Below, one piece after another: positions 17,962-26,116 of a stretch of DNA of 64,000 nt (positions are counted from its first letter, which is position 1; every line of letters starts with the position of its first letter). Source of the DNA: Chryseobacterium indologenes (GTDB lineage: Bacteria; Bacteroidota; Bacteroidia; Flavobacteriales; Weeksellaceae); contig LAZY01000019.1 in assembly GCA_001013295.1 (NCBI GenBank), positions 1 through 64,000 on the forward strand, given 5' to 3'. The notes beneath the pieces were generated by a model. The model was not told where the DNA came from. It worked only from the letters and a program-made list of their open reading frames with translations, and made no database searches. The position numbers and the translations under genes were made by a program.

Positions 17962-18071
17962 GCAACCTTTTTTCAGAACAACACGGCACAGCACGGCATT
18001 GTCTCTGAAATAGGGTTGCTCCTTTTCCGCAAAAATACGTTTCCGACCGAAGGGAGTAATTGTATTTTTGC
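17962..18071. repeat. Structured repeat R1 (two covarying stems)
   Basis: Outer stem GCAACC (17962-17967) / GGTTGC (18014-18019). Inner stem GCAAAAATAC (18029-18038) / GTATTTTTGC (18062-18071). The stem is followed inside by GTTTCCGACC. A diverged copy (R2) at 20007-20123 keeps the loop and changes stem bases in pairs. It could be a structured RNA in the 3' region of minus-strand transcripts or a DNA hairpin element. Confidence 0.7.
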
Positions 18072-18113
18072 CGCTGACAGGAAAATACTTTGAAAATACG
18101 ATTTTAAGGACAA

Positions 18114-18143
18114 AAGGAATTGGAAATTAACTTCCAATTCCTT
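18114..18143 (-). terminator. Hairpin terminator of the 18.2-19.0 kb genes
   Basis: 12-bp arms (AAGGAATTGGAA / TTCCAATTCCTT) with a 6-nt loop lie just past the stop at 18156, with a CCTTTTG tail on the minus strand. Confidence 0.75.
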
Positions 18144-18155
18144 AATAAGCTCAAG

Positions 18156-18578
18156 TTATACTTCAGTATTCAATAATTGACGTAGATTCTTAGACTTTCT
18201 GATATTGACATACTTTTTAAACTCAGGAGTTTTGAAAAATTCCTGCAAAACTTTAGTTGTTTTGATTTCTTCTTCGGCAATACAGGAGATTTTAACACAA
18301 AATGTTCCAATATCACCAAAGCAATTGCCTATACCAAATAACAGTAGATGGTAGGTTTCTTTGGAGATTGGGCGTTGATAATGCGATAGGTTTTGTTTAC
18401 CTTCTTCATCTTTATTCATAAATCTCAGATCCTCATCAAACATTTCCTGCGTGAAGAAAATGCCGTATTCAATTCCATTATATGATTCGTATTTCAGGTT
18501 ATATTTTTCTTTCAGGAGATTATTAACTTCTTTTGCCATTTCAGGTTTTTTCAAATAAATAATCGAATATGTTCCCAT
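18156..18578 (-). CDS. Hypothetical protein
   Basis: This 140-aa soluble protein starts MGTYSIIYLKKPEMA and is rich in F/Y and charged residues, without signal peptide or membrane helix. A GIGNCFGDIGTFCV segment lies near residue 85. I do not recognise a family. It lies 64 bp downstream of the DUF6876 gene on the same strand and is bounded by a terminator and repeat R1, so it is probably part of the same element-borne operon. Confidence 0.6.
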   Translation of the reverse strand: MGTYSIIYLKKPEMAKEVNNLLKEKYNLKYESYNGIEYGIFFTQEMFDEDLRFMNKDEEGKQNLSHYQRPISKETYHLLLFGIGNCFGDIGTFCVKISCIAEEEIKTTKVLQEFFKTPEFKKYVNIRKSKNLRQLLNTEV

Positions 18579-18642
18579 AATTAGTATTTTATTTTTAAGA
18601 TTATAAAAACACGATTAGCCTGTACATCGTGAGGTTTGACGG

Positions 18643-19002
18643 TTAATGCTCACTTGGCAGAAGCAGCACATCACCTTCTTTCCAAATGGTAAATTCGCTA
18701 AATAAGAAATCTGAAAACTCAATATCTTGACTAACTAAGACCTTATTGTTTCCGTTGGTTGCAGAAAGTTTAAATTTGGTATTTTCAATTCTTTCAATTT
18801 TCCAAACCTGGAATTCACGGTTTTTAAATTTTTCTTCAAACTGATAAGATGCGATGGCGTCAAGAAACCAATAGCATTTTTCTTCGTCTGCGACAGCTTT
18901 TACACCGTCGGTTAGCAGTAACCCAAAAGGATACCTGTAATAGTTTTCTGTGCCTATAAAATGGTTATAAAACTCATTCGCTGAAATGTCAGGTTTTTTC
19001 AT
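18643..19002 (-). CDS. DUF6876 family protein
   Basis: This 119-aa protein shows features I associate with DUF6876: an N-terminal F-x-G-T-E-N-Y-Y-R-Y, then LLTDGVKAVADEEKCYWFLD (about 27-46), an F-Q-V-W-K core and a final VLLLPSEH. The family is common on Bacteroidota mobile elements and has no known function. It lies between repeats R1 and R2 with other element-type genes. Confidence 0.75.
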   Translation of the reverse strand: MKKPDISANEFYNHFIGTENYYRYPFGLLLTDGVKAVADEEKCYWFLDAIASYQFEEKFKNREFQVWKIERIENTKFKLSATNGNNKVLVSQDIEFSDFLFSEFTIWKEGDVLLLPSEH

Positions 19003-19021
19003 AATGTGAAATTTTAAATTG

Positions 19022-19162
19022 TTAATAATTCATTTTCGACAACTGCTGGGTTTCAATTTTGATTTTTAATTTTTCGGGAATGTCAATGAACGCTATGCTT
19101 TTTATTTGACCAGCTTGTCGTTTTTCATTGCTTTTTGACGATAGAAATTTCGTTTCAGACAA
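19022..19162 (-). CDS. Possible small ORF upstream of DUF6876 (46 codons)
   Basis: A TTG-initiated frame reads SETKFLSSKSNEKRQ..., then IKSIAFIDIPEKLKIKIE and stops 20 bp before the DUF6876 ATG. The composition is protein-like, but it is antisense to another weak frame, so only one of the two is likely real. Confidence 0.25.
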   Translation of the reverse strand: MSETKFLSSKSNEKRQAGQIKSIAFIDIPEKLKIKIETQQLSKMNY

Positions 19163-19395
19163 AACCTGAATGGAAGCATTGGAATGAAGGCTATGAAATC
19201 TTTTTGTCAGTGAGGATTCAGGAGTGTCTGGAAAAATTATCTAGTGAAGTGCAGAGAATTTTTTTAGAAACCCAAAAAGATTTTTTTGAGCAGAAACGGG
19301 ATTTGTACTTTTGCATACTGAAAACGAACCGACGGTCAGATAAACTGCATTCAATGTTTGTTTTCCCCTTTAAAAAAAAGCAAGATGATTTGTAA
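19135..19395 (+). CDS. Doubtful small ORF before the HNH gene
   Basis: An 86-codon frame from a TTG start (IEISFQTKPEWKHWNEGYEI) overlaps the HNH start by 11 bp. It has no recognisable domain and overlaps an alternative minus-strand frame. It is retained only because the length and composition are plausible and the overlap could couple it to the HNH gene. Confidence 0.3.
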   Translation: MTIEISFQTKPEWKHWNEGYEIFLSVRIQECLEKLSSEVQRIFLETQKDFFEQKRDLYFCILKTNRRSDKLHSMFVFPFKKKQDDL

Positions 19396-19999
19396 GAGAT
19401 GTAAAAGTGAAGAAGTAGAAAAGTATTACGAAACTGAGTACCACGATATTTATAAATGCGGGAATTGTGGATGTGAAGAAATAAAACTATCTGATGATTG
19501 TTGTAGAAACCCCAATAAAATTGTCGTTAATGATGCTAAATTTTTCCCAAATTTTAGATTGTACGAACAATGTAAAAACTGTGGAGGAACTAAAAGAAAT
19601 TTTCCGGTTAAATACACTCCGGACATTGACATTAGGGGAGAATTTGATTTGGAATGTTTTGAAGAACGGAAAGAAAGGATAGATTTTGAGAAAAAACTTA
19701 TATATGAAAATGTATCGTATTCCAATTATTTGAGTTCTCCAAGGGGACAATATCATAAATATCTTGAATCCCCGGAATGGAAGGCGAAAAGAGAACTGGT
19801 TTTCAAAAGAGACGGATATATTTGCACTCAATGTAAATGTAAACCTGCATTTCACGCGCATCATTTAACTTATGAGAACATATTTAATGAAAAGTTGGAA
19901 GATTTAATTTCAGTTTGTGCAGACTGTCATTCGAAAATTCATTATAAAGAATTGATGCAAAAGATTGATGATTTACAAGACAGTAAATCATCATCCTAA
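19385..19999 (+). CDS. HNH endonuclease-type protein with zinc-ribbon N-terminus
   Basis: This 204-aa protein starts at MICKRCK (19385), preferred over an upstream TTG. The N-terminal pairs CKRC and CGNCGC (about 3-31) and a further CKNCGG look like zinc ribbons. The C-terminal HNH domain (about 125-190) has CTQCKC, HAHHLTYENIF and VCADCHSKIH. HNH proteins cut or nick DNA; the target here is unknown. It is a single plus-strand gene within minus-strand neighbours, followed by repeat R2. Confidence 0.8.
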   Translation: MICKRCKSEEVEKYYETEYHDIYKCGNCGCEEIKLSDDCCRNPNKIVVNDAKFFPNFRLYEQCKNCGGTKRNFPVKYTPDIDIRGEFDLECFEERKERIDFEKKLIYENVSYSNYLSSPRGQYHKYLESPEWKAKRELVFKRDGYICTQCKCKPAFHAHHLTYENIFNEKLEDLISVCADCHSKIHYKELMQKIDDLQDSKSSS

Positions 20000-20006
20000 T
20001 AACTGC

Positions 20007-20123
20007 GCAATCTTTTTTCAAAACAACAGGAAAGAAAGCAAGGATTTGTTTTAGAAATGGGATTGCATCCGCTTTAAACTGCAAAAATGCGTTTCCGACC
20101 ATAGGAAGGAATGGCATTTTTGC
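20007..20123. repeat. Structured repeat R2 (two covarying stems)
   Basis: Outer stem GCAATC (20007-20012) / GATTGC (20061-20066). Inner stem GCAAAAATGC (20081-20090) / GCATTTTTGC (20114-20123). It shares CTTTTTTCA-A-AACAAC and GTTTCCGACC blocks with R1. In both stems the base change relative to R1 is compensated on the opposite side. Confidence 0.7.
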
Positions 20124-20145
20124 CGCCCGATGTTTTCATCGGGCG
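20124..20145. terminator. GC-rich hairpin after the ThiF remnant
   Basis: CGCCCGATG-TTTT-CATCGGGCG, perfect 9-bp arms, 4 bp past the stop of the minus-strand ThiF remnant. There is no T-tract on the minus strand. Confidence 0.6.
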
Positions 20146-20149
20146 ACTA

Positions 20150-20746
20150 TTAGCATTTTATAGGTTGAGAATGGAAGTTTTTGAGATTGAGGAAAAATCC
20201 CCTGTTTTCAGTAAGCCCGTCACGAAATAGGCTAAACAAGAGAGAACAGCCCATTTGTGCCAATGTTGAATTGATATATAAGTCCTGTTTTTCCAAAGCT
20301 TCGGCTAAACTGCAACTCGGTGAATCATCTTCAGTTTCGGATTGCAAGAGTAATTCTCCGAACTCTTCTGTTATATAAGGAAGACTTGCAACCGTTTCGT
20401 ATTTTTCTGAGTTGGGTTGTCGAATTTCCCCCACAGTTGAAAGCAAGACCTGCCCTGAATGTTTGTTATTCCCAAAATCAACCCAATATTTAGGTTGGTT
20501 TCGGCTTAACCATCTACCTACTGCCACCTCGTCGATAATATCCGCAATTTCAAAGCGCGATTTGACATTATCGACACAGGACAAATATATGGCTGACTGC
20601 ATATTTTTACAGACTCTTCCTGATGAATCCCTTTCAAACTTCCTCACTTCGGCTTTCCAATTCGTTCCCATCCATCTGTTTGCCCGATTAATCAATACAA
20701 CCGCCTTCGGCAGACCGACCTCGCATTCGGCGAAAAGCAGGTTTTT
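20150..20746 (-). pseudogene. 5'-truncated PRTRC-system ThiF/E1-like protein
   Basis: An open frame with no good start contains EVGLPKAVVLINRANRWMG followed by TNWKAE, which resembles the middle and C-terminus of PRTRC ThiF proteins. The N-terminal Rossmann part with its glycine-rich nucleotide-binding loop is missing, and stop codons occur at 20747-20752. About one quarter to one third of the usual length is lost. Other PRTRC genes (ParB-like, proteins C, E, F) are absent nearby. This points to deletion of the rest of a PRTRC module. Confidence 0.75.
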
Positions 20747-20797
20747 TTATTACAGTAATTGATCATTTAAAATGAAATAATGTAAATAAATATAATA

Positions 20798-21658
20798 TTA
20801 AGGGACTTCTTTTTGTACACAAAACCATTGGTTTAAATCTTTATAATCTGCATACATTAAAGAGCTATCTTCCACATTTTTGTATTCCTTTTCAATGATT
20901 GATCTTACGGATTTTCCGTTAGCATCATTATCAAGAAACAGAATGATTTTATTGTAGTCTTTTAGCTTTTCTTTGGCTTTAAAAAGCATTGCCGTAGAAT
21001 TTAAAATCAAACAATCACAATTAGGATGATCTTCATTACTAAGATTCCGAAAGGTTAGATAATCGAAAAAGCCTTCAAACACGGCGACTTCATTTTTTGA
21101 ATTACTTCGGACTTTAATCCAGGAAACGTCTTTACTTCCCAAACAAATTTTAGAATAGGGATTACGGATTTCAAAATCACCTGAATCGTTTTGAAATCCT
21201 ATTCCGAAATATGTTTTATCCTGGCGTTCGTAGTGAACCTCCTGAACCAGATGTTTTTGTTCAAGAACATTTCTTGATTTCAAATAGCGGATTAAGGCAG
21301 GGTGAATAATTTCTTTAATCTCTAGAATTTTATAATTGTCCTTTAACCGGATCTCGCCTTTTTTTTCCTTATGAATCGGATTCTGGTAAGAAAAATCAGA
21401 GCTGCAAAGATATTTCAAGGCTTCCGATACAGAGCATTTTTTAATTTGCTGTACAATGGAAATCACATCGTAACTTTTTCCGGTACCAAAGTCAAATGCC
21501 TTATTTTTGATGAAATCAACAGAAAGGCTGGGTGTTTTCTCTTCGCGGTCCAGTGCAAAGTAAAATGCAGACCTTTTATTTTCTTTTACTGGAAAGCGGC
21601 CGAACATTTCTAAAACCGTCCGAATGTCGATCTTTTGTTTGATTTCTTCGCAGTTCAT
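20798..21658 (-). CDS. Toprim/CHC2-type DNA primase of the mobile element
   Basis: This 286-aa protein has an N-terminal zinc-finger-like DNA primase region, though the full CHC2 cysteine set is not evident. DREEKTPSLSVD and AFDFGTGKSYDVISIVQ sit at about 35-68. A Toprim domain covers about 190-270 with AVFEGFFDYLTF (catalytic Glu) and IILFLDNDANGK (DxD). It primes replication of the element, or of its transferred strand. It lies downstream of rep and the iterons. Confidence 0.85.
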   Translation of the reverse strand: MNCEEIKQKIDIRTVLEMFGRFPVKENKRSAFYFALDREEKTPSLSVDFIKNKAFDFGTGKSYDVISIVQQIKKCSVSEALKYLCSSDFSYQNPIHKEKKGEIRLKDNYKILEIKEIIHPALIRYLKSRNVLEQKHLVQEVHYERQDKTYFGIGFQNDSGDFEIRNPYSKICLGSKDVSWIKVRSNSKNEVAVFEGFFDYLTFRNLSNEDHPNCDCLILNSTAMLFKAKEKLKDYNKIILFLDNDANGKSVRSIIEKEYKNVEDSSLMYADYKDLNQWFCVQKEVP

Positions 21659-21790
21659 TTTTTTTTCTTTTTAGAGCAAATATTTTTCTCAATTTCCTTT
21701 TAAGTAAAAAAAGACTTTTAATTACTTTTTAGTTTACTTTTAATAATTTCTTGTATTTAGCTGCTGTAAGCAATTGCGGTGGTTTTCCGG

Positions 21791-22098
21791 ATGAGTAGAA
21801 ATCCGATTTGAGAATGAGTGCAATTCCGAAAGAGAGATGAGCGCAATTCCGAAATCTGAGCTTTTTTCAAATGAGTACAAATCCGAATTGTATTTTTTCA
21901 TTTTCATCTTTTTTGTACTATATCCACAAAATCTAATATTTATCCACAATTTTTTAATTTTTGTAAAATAGGGGATGAGTGCAATTCCGAAATCTCCGGA
22001 GAAAAGAACGCTGTTTTAATAATTCTTTAACTTCAGCGAGTACAAATCCGAAAAGGGGATGAGTGCAATTCCGAAAATGGAATGAGTGCAATTCCGAA
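21791..22098. other. Iteron-type replication origin (oriV) with two iteron classes
   Basis: Eight 15-18-bp direct repeats are at 21791, 21813, 21836, 21871, 21974, 22036, 22058 and 22081. Five are of type GAGTGCAATTCCGAA (one with GCGC) and three of type GAGTACAAATCCGAA (the first imperfect). Between copies 4 and 5 lie two DnaA boxes (21920-21928, 21940-21948) and an AT-rich tract. The array abuts the 3' end of the rep gene. All parts of a theta-type plasmid origin are present. Confidence 0.85.
21920..21948 (+). promoter_or_regulatory. Two DnaA boxes
   Basis: ATATCCACA (8/9) at 21920-21928 and a perfect TTATCCACA at 21940-21948 are spaced 20 bp apart (same helix face). An AT-rich, probably easily melted stretch follows. 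Confidence 0.8.
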
Positions 22099-22099
22099 T

Positions 22100-23224
22100 T
22101 CATAAAATGACAGGATAGCCATTCGGCAGAAGTTCTCCCATTTTTGTTTCACGATACAATTCAATGATAATTTCCTGAATCTTTCTTAGAAAGTCAGTTC
22201 CCTGGAACTGAGTAGAACTTATTCCGTTCAATCTGTTTTTTTTGATAAATGTCGCAAAAGCTTTTTCTATCAGCTCACGGGTTTGAGAAATTGTTCTGTA
22301 CTGGTAAGAAAAACGCAGCATCTCTTCTTGCTTTAAGCCATACCTTTTTTTGAAATAATGAAGTCTTCTTGTGATTTTTTTATTTTGATCACGTACCGTA
22401 CTGATCAGTTCTGATCCCTTTACAGAATTTGACGATATGTCAATGGTGCTTTTAATATAGAAAGGCTGGATGAAAATAGAATCGCCTTTATAATGATAGT
22501 TGAATGACAGATTATTATACCTGTTAAGGTTTTCTCTGGCAGGTTTCAAAAATTTAAAGCAAAAATCGTTAGCATTCTTATACTTTAATCCGAACTTTTT
22601 ATTGAAGGTCGACAGTTTTAAAACTGTTCCATTCTCGTTAATTTTAGAAAGCCAAATTGCAAAGATTATATGCTTGTTATTCCTGATATTATATACCAAA
22701 TTGTAAAGAATATAGTTATATTCTGGAATAATCATCAGCTTTTTTAACCAATAGCTGCTTATGAGAAAACTTGTATATCCGCGCTTGTCATAACTCGGAT
22801 TAGAAATAAGTCCTCCGAATGTTTTAATCTCTTTCCCTTTTGAGTTTACAGATTTATACCAGCTCATTTTGAATCGGGCAAGAAACTCATAGGCGTCCAC
22901 CACCTGTTTTGTTGAGCCACTGGGGGAAATTTTACTGTTCCTGATTTTCATTGCCGCAAAAATATTATGATCGGTTTCGAATTCTTCATCAAAAAGGGAA
23001 AGCTGTTTGGGCCTGTCTTCTGGTCGAAACTGCTCATTGCTGATAATCGAAATAATATTAAAGATCACCCGCAAGGCATTGATCGGTATGTCAGCAGCCT
23101 CTTGATCTTCAAAAATAAAATCGTCTACGAAATGATTTCCAAGGCGTATCCTGTCTGGATTTTTTTCGGGTTTTGCCTCAAATTTTTTACGTATAAGCTT
23201 CAGGTCTTTTTCCGGAATAGCCAT
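22100..23224 (-). CDS. Replication initiator (Rep_3/RepB-like)
   Basis: This 374-aa protein has tandem winged-helix character: an N-terminal dimerisation/WH1-like part at about 45-200 and a basic second part at about 200-330 with KKITRRLHYFKKRYG. The iteron array at its 3' end makes an initiator role likely. A QLSLFDEE motif at 74-81 matches the sliding-clamp-binding consensus, as known for plasmid initiators such as TrfA. It is the last gene of a five-gene operon starting with the excisionase-like HTH. Family assignment is by layout rather than a signature motif. Confidence 0.8.
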   Translation of the reverse strand: MAIPEKDLKLIRKKFEAKPEKNPDRIRLGNHFVDDFIFEDQEAADIPINALRVIFNIISIISNEQFRPEDRPKQLSLFDEEFETDHNIFAAMKIRNSKISPSGSTKQVVDAYEFLARFKMSWYKSVNSKGKEIKTFGGLISNPSYDKRGYTSFLISSYWLKKLMIIPEYNYILYNLVYNIRNNKHIIFAIWLSKINENGTVLKLSTFNKKFGLKYKNANDFCFKFLKPARENLNRYNNLSFNYHYKGDSIFIQPFYIKSTIDISSNSVKGSELISTVRDQNKKITRRLHYFKKRYGLKQEEMLRFSYQYRTISQTRELIEKAFATFIKKNRLNGISSTQFQGTDFLRKIQEIIIELYRETKMGELLPNGYPVIL

Positions 23225-23246
23225 AATAATCTTTCAGAATCGTTTT

Positions 23247-23948
23247 TTATGATGTTTTTGGACGTTTAATTTTAGAAATATACTCCATAGATAGAGGACT
23301 GGTATTAGTCACTTGTGTCTTCATATACGGTAAAGTACTTTTCAGAGAAGAACGCCAGTTGGTAATTGGCCTGCCAGCTGCATTTTTCCAATCGTTTTCT
23401 AACCACAAAAGGTATTTATTCCTGATCTCGGAATCCAGGGTAACATCGTAAGCTTCGAGTGTTCGCGCATATTGAATAAATTCCTCCCAGGAAGGATAAC
23501 TTCCGGAATTGAAACATACCGACGGCTCTTCGACGTTTTGTACGGCAATGTCACCGATGTCGTTATCTGATAACCTAATCACTTTATGATCAACCATCGC
23601 CTCAATGGGTTTACGGTTGCTAGTGGTGTTTTGAATAGTCGCACTTTCTGACACAGGTATGGCATAATCCAGCAATAATCTGTAAGAACAGGGATGCCCT
23701 CTTTTATTTTCAAATTGTAGAAGCCCCAAAGCCCGCAGCTTGTCCTTAGTCGGCTTGACCGTTTTGCGGGTAAGGGACAATGCGTCGGCGATCGTCGAGT
23801 CCGTGATGCTAACCTCGTATCCTCCGTTATCGTTTGCCAATTTCAAAAGATACAGATACATTGCAACAGCCGTAGTATTAAGCCGTGCTTTTTGGTTAAA
23901 AGACCAAAACTTTTGTATAAGTTCCAGATAGTACACGTTACTTTCCAC
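23247..23948 (-). CDS. Winged-helix DNA-binding protein of the replication operon
   Basis: This 233-aa protein probably starts at a GTG (MESNVYYLELI) overlapping the DUF3853 stop by 11 bp. Residues 15-85 form a predicted winged helix (SITDSTIADALSLTRKTVK, LRALGLLQFENKRGHP). The C-terminal part has W-x-N-W-R-S-S-L-K near 210, as in DnaD/replication-linker-type plasmid proteins. It precedes rep by 22 bp. A role in replication control or helicase loading is inference. Confidence 0.65.
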   Translation of the reverse strand: MESNVYYLELIQKFWSFNQKARLNTTAVAMYLYLLKLANDNGGYEVSITDSTIADALSLTRKTVKPTKDKLRALGLLQFENKRGHPCSYRLLLDYAIPVSESATIQNTTSNRKPIEAMVDHKVIRLSDNDIGDIAVQNVEEPSVCFNSGSYPSWEEFIQYARTLEAYDVTLDSEIRNKYLLWLENDWKNAAGRPITNWRSSLKSTLPYMKTQVTNTSPLSMEYISKIKRPKTS

Positions 23949-24189
23949 CGAAGAGTTCTATTGCTTTTTTCTTATCGATAATGATAATATTACCCCTTTG
24001 TATTATGGCTTCATCCAATATTCCGGAAGACTTTATTTCAGAAGCTTTTGAAATTGAACATCCAAGGATCTTTGCCAATCCCTTCAGTCCGTATTCATAT
24101 GTAGTTTCAGAACAGAAATTTTTTATGATTTCCAGATATTCTTCAACAGTGAGCTTCCACAGCGGTGTTTGAGGATCTATGTTTTTCAT
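23938..24189 (-). CDS. DUF3853 family HTH protein
   Basis: This 83-aa protein begins with PLWKLTVEEYLEI and contains YGLKGLAKILGCSISKASEI, a helix-turn-helix typical of DUF3853. The family is found in Bacteroidota conjugative and mobilizable elements next to excisionase-like genes. The start ATG overlaps the preceding stop (ATGA), indicating translational coupling. Confidence 0.85.
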   Translation of the reverse strand: MKNIDPQTPLWKLTVEEYLEIIKNFCSETTYEYGLKGLAKILGCSISKASEIKSSGILDEAIIQRGNIIIIDKKKAIELFGGK

Positions 24190-24749
24190 TGATGGTGGGA
24201 ATTTGAGTTAAGATAGTTTTTGGTTTTTTTCTTTTCATTGTTAGTGTTTTGAATCCAGTTTCTAGCCGCGGCCTGCCAACTGGTCATAGACTTATTATTT
24301 GACAATTTCCATTGCCGTAGTTGGTAGTATGAATAAAATTTATTTGCTTCTGATGAAGAAAAATCCCTTTCACGAAAATATAATTCAACCATAAATAATT
24401 CAGGTATGGCGAAATGAAATTCCTTTTCTGAAGATTTATTTATCTGCAGGGATGCCTCTTCTCTGTCCTCAATAATTTCAATAAGGCTTCCTTTATACGG
24501 ATCATAGCTTGGCAAATAATTGATCAGTCTGACAGAATCTAATTGCTTTATACATCTGTGATAAGTTGCGAGTGATTTTATTCTGCTTAACTTCATAACT
24601 TCTTCGCGATGAATTCGAAAGGGATTTTTAAAGTTGTGAACAGACCATAACTGAATAAGTGAAACGTACATACTGATGTGAGAAGGAAGCATTTGTGCAT
24701 CGGATACTACATTGTCAAACAACCGGAAGATGTTTTTAGCTTGTTTCAT
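24186..24749 (-). CDS. Winged-helix protein, paralogue-like partner in the replication operon
   Basis: This 187-aa protein resembles the 23247-23948 product in design. It has an N-terminal helix pair (MYVSLIQLWSVHNF), a winged-helix core (IHREEVMKLSRIKSLATYHR, LINYLPSYDP) and a C-terminal W-Q-A-A-A-R-N-W-I. That last motif is the W-x-x-x-x-x-N-W signature of DnaT/DnaD-like replication proteins. Function is inferred from layout and neighbours. Confidence 0.65.
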   Translation of the reverse strand: MKQAKNIFRLFDNVVSDAQMLPSHISMYVSLIQLWSVHNFKNPFRIHREEVMKLSRIKSLATYHRCIKQLDSVRLINYLPSYDPYKGSLIEIIEDREEASLQINKSSEKEFHFAIPELFMVELYFRERDFSSSEANKFYSYYQLRQWKLSNNKSMTSWQAAARNWIQNTNNEKKKTKNYLNSNSHHQ

Positions 24750-24773
24750 TTTGCTGCTAATTATTAATGAATA

Positions 24774-25040
24774 TTAATGGCTGGTAACCTGTTCGAGTAG
24801 TTTTTGAATGTCTTTGTAGCTGTAAAACAGAGAGCCCCCGATCTTGCTATATGTTAAAGTACCATTAATCCGTAGAGTTTGTAAGGTACCGGACGATATA
24901 TTCAGTAATTTTCTTACCTCAGAGCTACGAAGCCATTGTTTTTGTATTGGAGTGCTATTTTCCAGCAGGTGTTTAATCTCTTCCAACAGTTCTTTTTTTA
25001 ACTGCTTAAGATCTTCTTTGGTTACAATAGATATTTCCAT
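24774..25040 (-). CDS. Excisionase-like helix-turn-helix protein (HTH_17)
   Basis: This 88-aa protein has an N-terminal coiled stretch and then a MerR/Xis-type DNA-binding fold: WLRSSEVRKLLNISSGTLQT, LRINGTLTYSKIGGSLFY. Proteins of this type control excision or transfer genes in Bacteroidota elements. It is the first gene of the operon leading to rep, downstream of the rteC terminator. Confidence 0.85.
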   Translation of the reverse strand: MEISIVTKEDLKQLKKELLEEIKHLLENSTPIQKQWLRSSEVRKLLNISSGTLQTLRINGTLTYSKIGGSLFYSYKDIQKLLEQVTSH

Positions 25041-25080
25041 AGTTCAAATTTTAATCACTTGACAAAATTTGCAAATCAGA

Positions 25081-25126
25081 AAAGAAATCTTTCGGTAGTT
25101 TTTCGTTACTACCGAAAGATTTCTTT
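25081..25126 (-). terminator. Perfect 18-bp hairpin between rteC and the Xis-like gene
   Basis: Arms 25081-25098 and 25109-25126 are perfectly complementary, with a 10-nt loop. On the minus strand the stem ends in TTTCTTTTCTG, fitting termination of rteC. Its position 41 bp before the Xis-like start also allows attenuation of the replication operon. Confidence 0.75.
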
Positions 25127-25261
25127 GTAGCCAGTTGTAGGACAGGCTTTTGTTATAAGGGAAAATCGGAAATAGCTCTATAGGCTTAATAATTGATCTG
25201 CTTTAAGCTTTTGTTATGCTATTTTTCACAGTATGAGGAAAATTTTAAAGATTTTTCACCA

Positions 25262-26116
25262 TTAAATATCCAGATCATTAAGAAAATGTTTCAAATTCTT
25301 GTCTAGTAAAGATATAAATTTAGTTCTTTCCCCTTTTCGTAACCGAATTTCACTTAAAGTCTTATGGTAATTACCTAAGTTAATGTTCAATGAACTCTCT
25401 GCCCACCTAAAGATTTCCGCAAGATCTGACTGACCGCCGTTAAAACACTTCGTTTGATAAAGCGCATATAGCAATTCAATCAAGGCAACTTTAGGAGCTG
25501 TCCATTCTAGTTTCCTGACTTGACTTATGGGTGATCTGTCGTTTTTATCTTTTGTACTCACCTTGTCCATTAGATATTGATCTAAGAGGTCATTTGCAAT
25601 AATTTGTGCAACGATATGGTCGTGTGATGTGCAGAACTCCTTATCGTAATTATATAATTCTGGACTGAGTTTTAATTTAAAGTCAAATTTGAAACGTACG
25701 AAATACTTTTTATCAAGAAACGTTGATCTTCTTCGATAATAGCTGATAAATTCTTTTTGCTCATTATAAAAATATAATAAAGCAGCTCGTTCACTTTCGT
25801 AATATGACCTTAATGCCTGCGGATCGGCATATGGTTTTGAGGCTTCTATTGATAGAACTTTAGAGTAATAAATGTAGATTGCTACAAACTGTGGTTTGGT
25901 ATTTTTAAAGAAATAGATTTCGTCGCTCCAGTCTGAAAAAGAGTATTGTTGTAACAATGTTTTCAAACTTGTAATAGATTTATCCGTCTCCATAAGAATT
26001 TCCTCAGCTCGAAAGATAATATCTAAGTCACTTCTGTTAATCTGGTCTATTGACGTCATTAAACTGTTCCATAATTGATCAATTCTTTTTCTAAAAACTT
26101 GTCGATTCATATGCAT
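25262..26116 (-). CDS. rteC: RteC family regulator
   Basis: This protein has about 284 residues and the RteC domain pattern: RAEEILMETDKSITSLKTLL, YYESERAALLYFY and DLLDQYLMDKV. In CTnDOT, RteC activates excision genes in response to RteA/RteB. No rteA/rteB two-component pair is visible here. I chose the ATG at 26116 (MHMNRQ) over a GTG five codons upstream. It marks the regulatory end of the conjugative element. Confidence 0.88.
   Translation of the reverse strand: MHMNRQVFRKRIDQLWNSLMTSIDQINRSDLDIIFRAEEILMETDKSITSLKTLLQQYSFSDWSDEIYFFKNTKPQFVAIYIYYSKVLSIEASKPYADPQALRSYYESERAALLYFYNEQKEFISYYRRRSTFLDKKYFVRFKFDFKLKLSPELYNYDKEFCTSHDHIVAQIIANDLLDQYLMDKVSTKDKNDRSPISQVRKLEWTAPKVALIELLYALYQTKCFNGGQSDLAEIFRWAESSLNINLGNYHKTLSEIRLRKGERTKFISLLDKNLKHFLNDLDI

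Noticed and set aside
20007..20123. Insertion-sequence end or integron attC site
   Set aside because: No transposase or integron integrase is nearby. The paired stems recur with compensatory changes but without flanking target duplications that I can see.
21791..22098. CRISPR-like repeat array
   Set aside because: Short 15-18-bp repeats with irregular spacing, DnaA boxes and adjacent rep identify an iteron origin.
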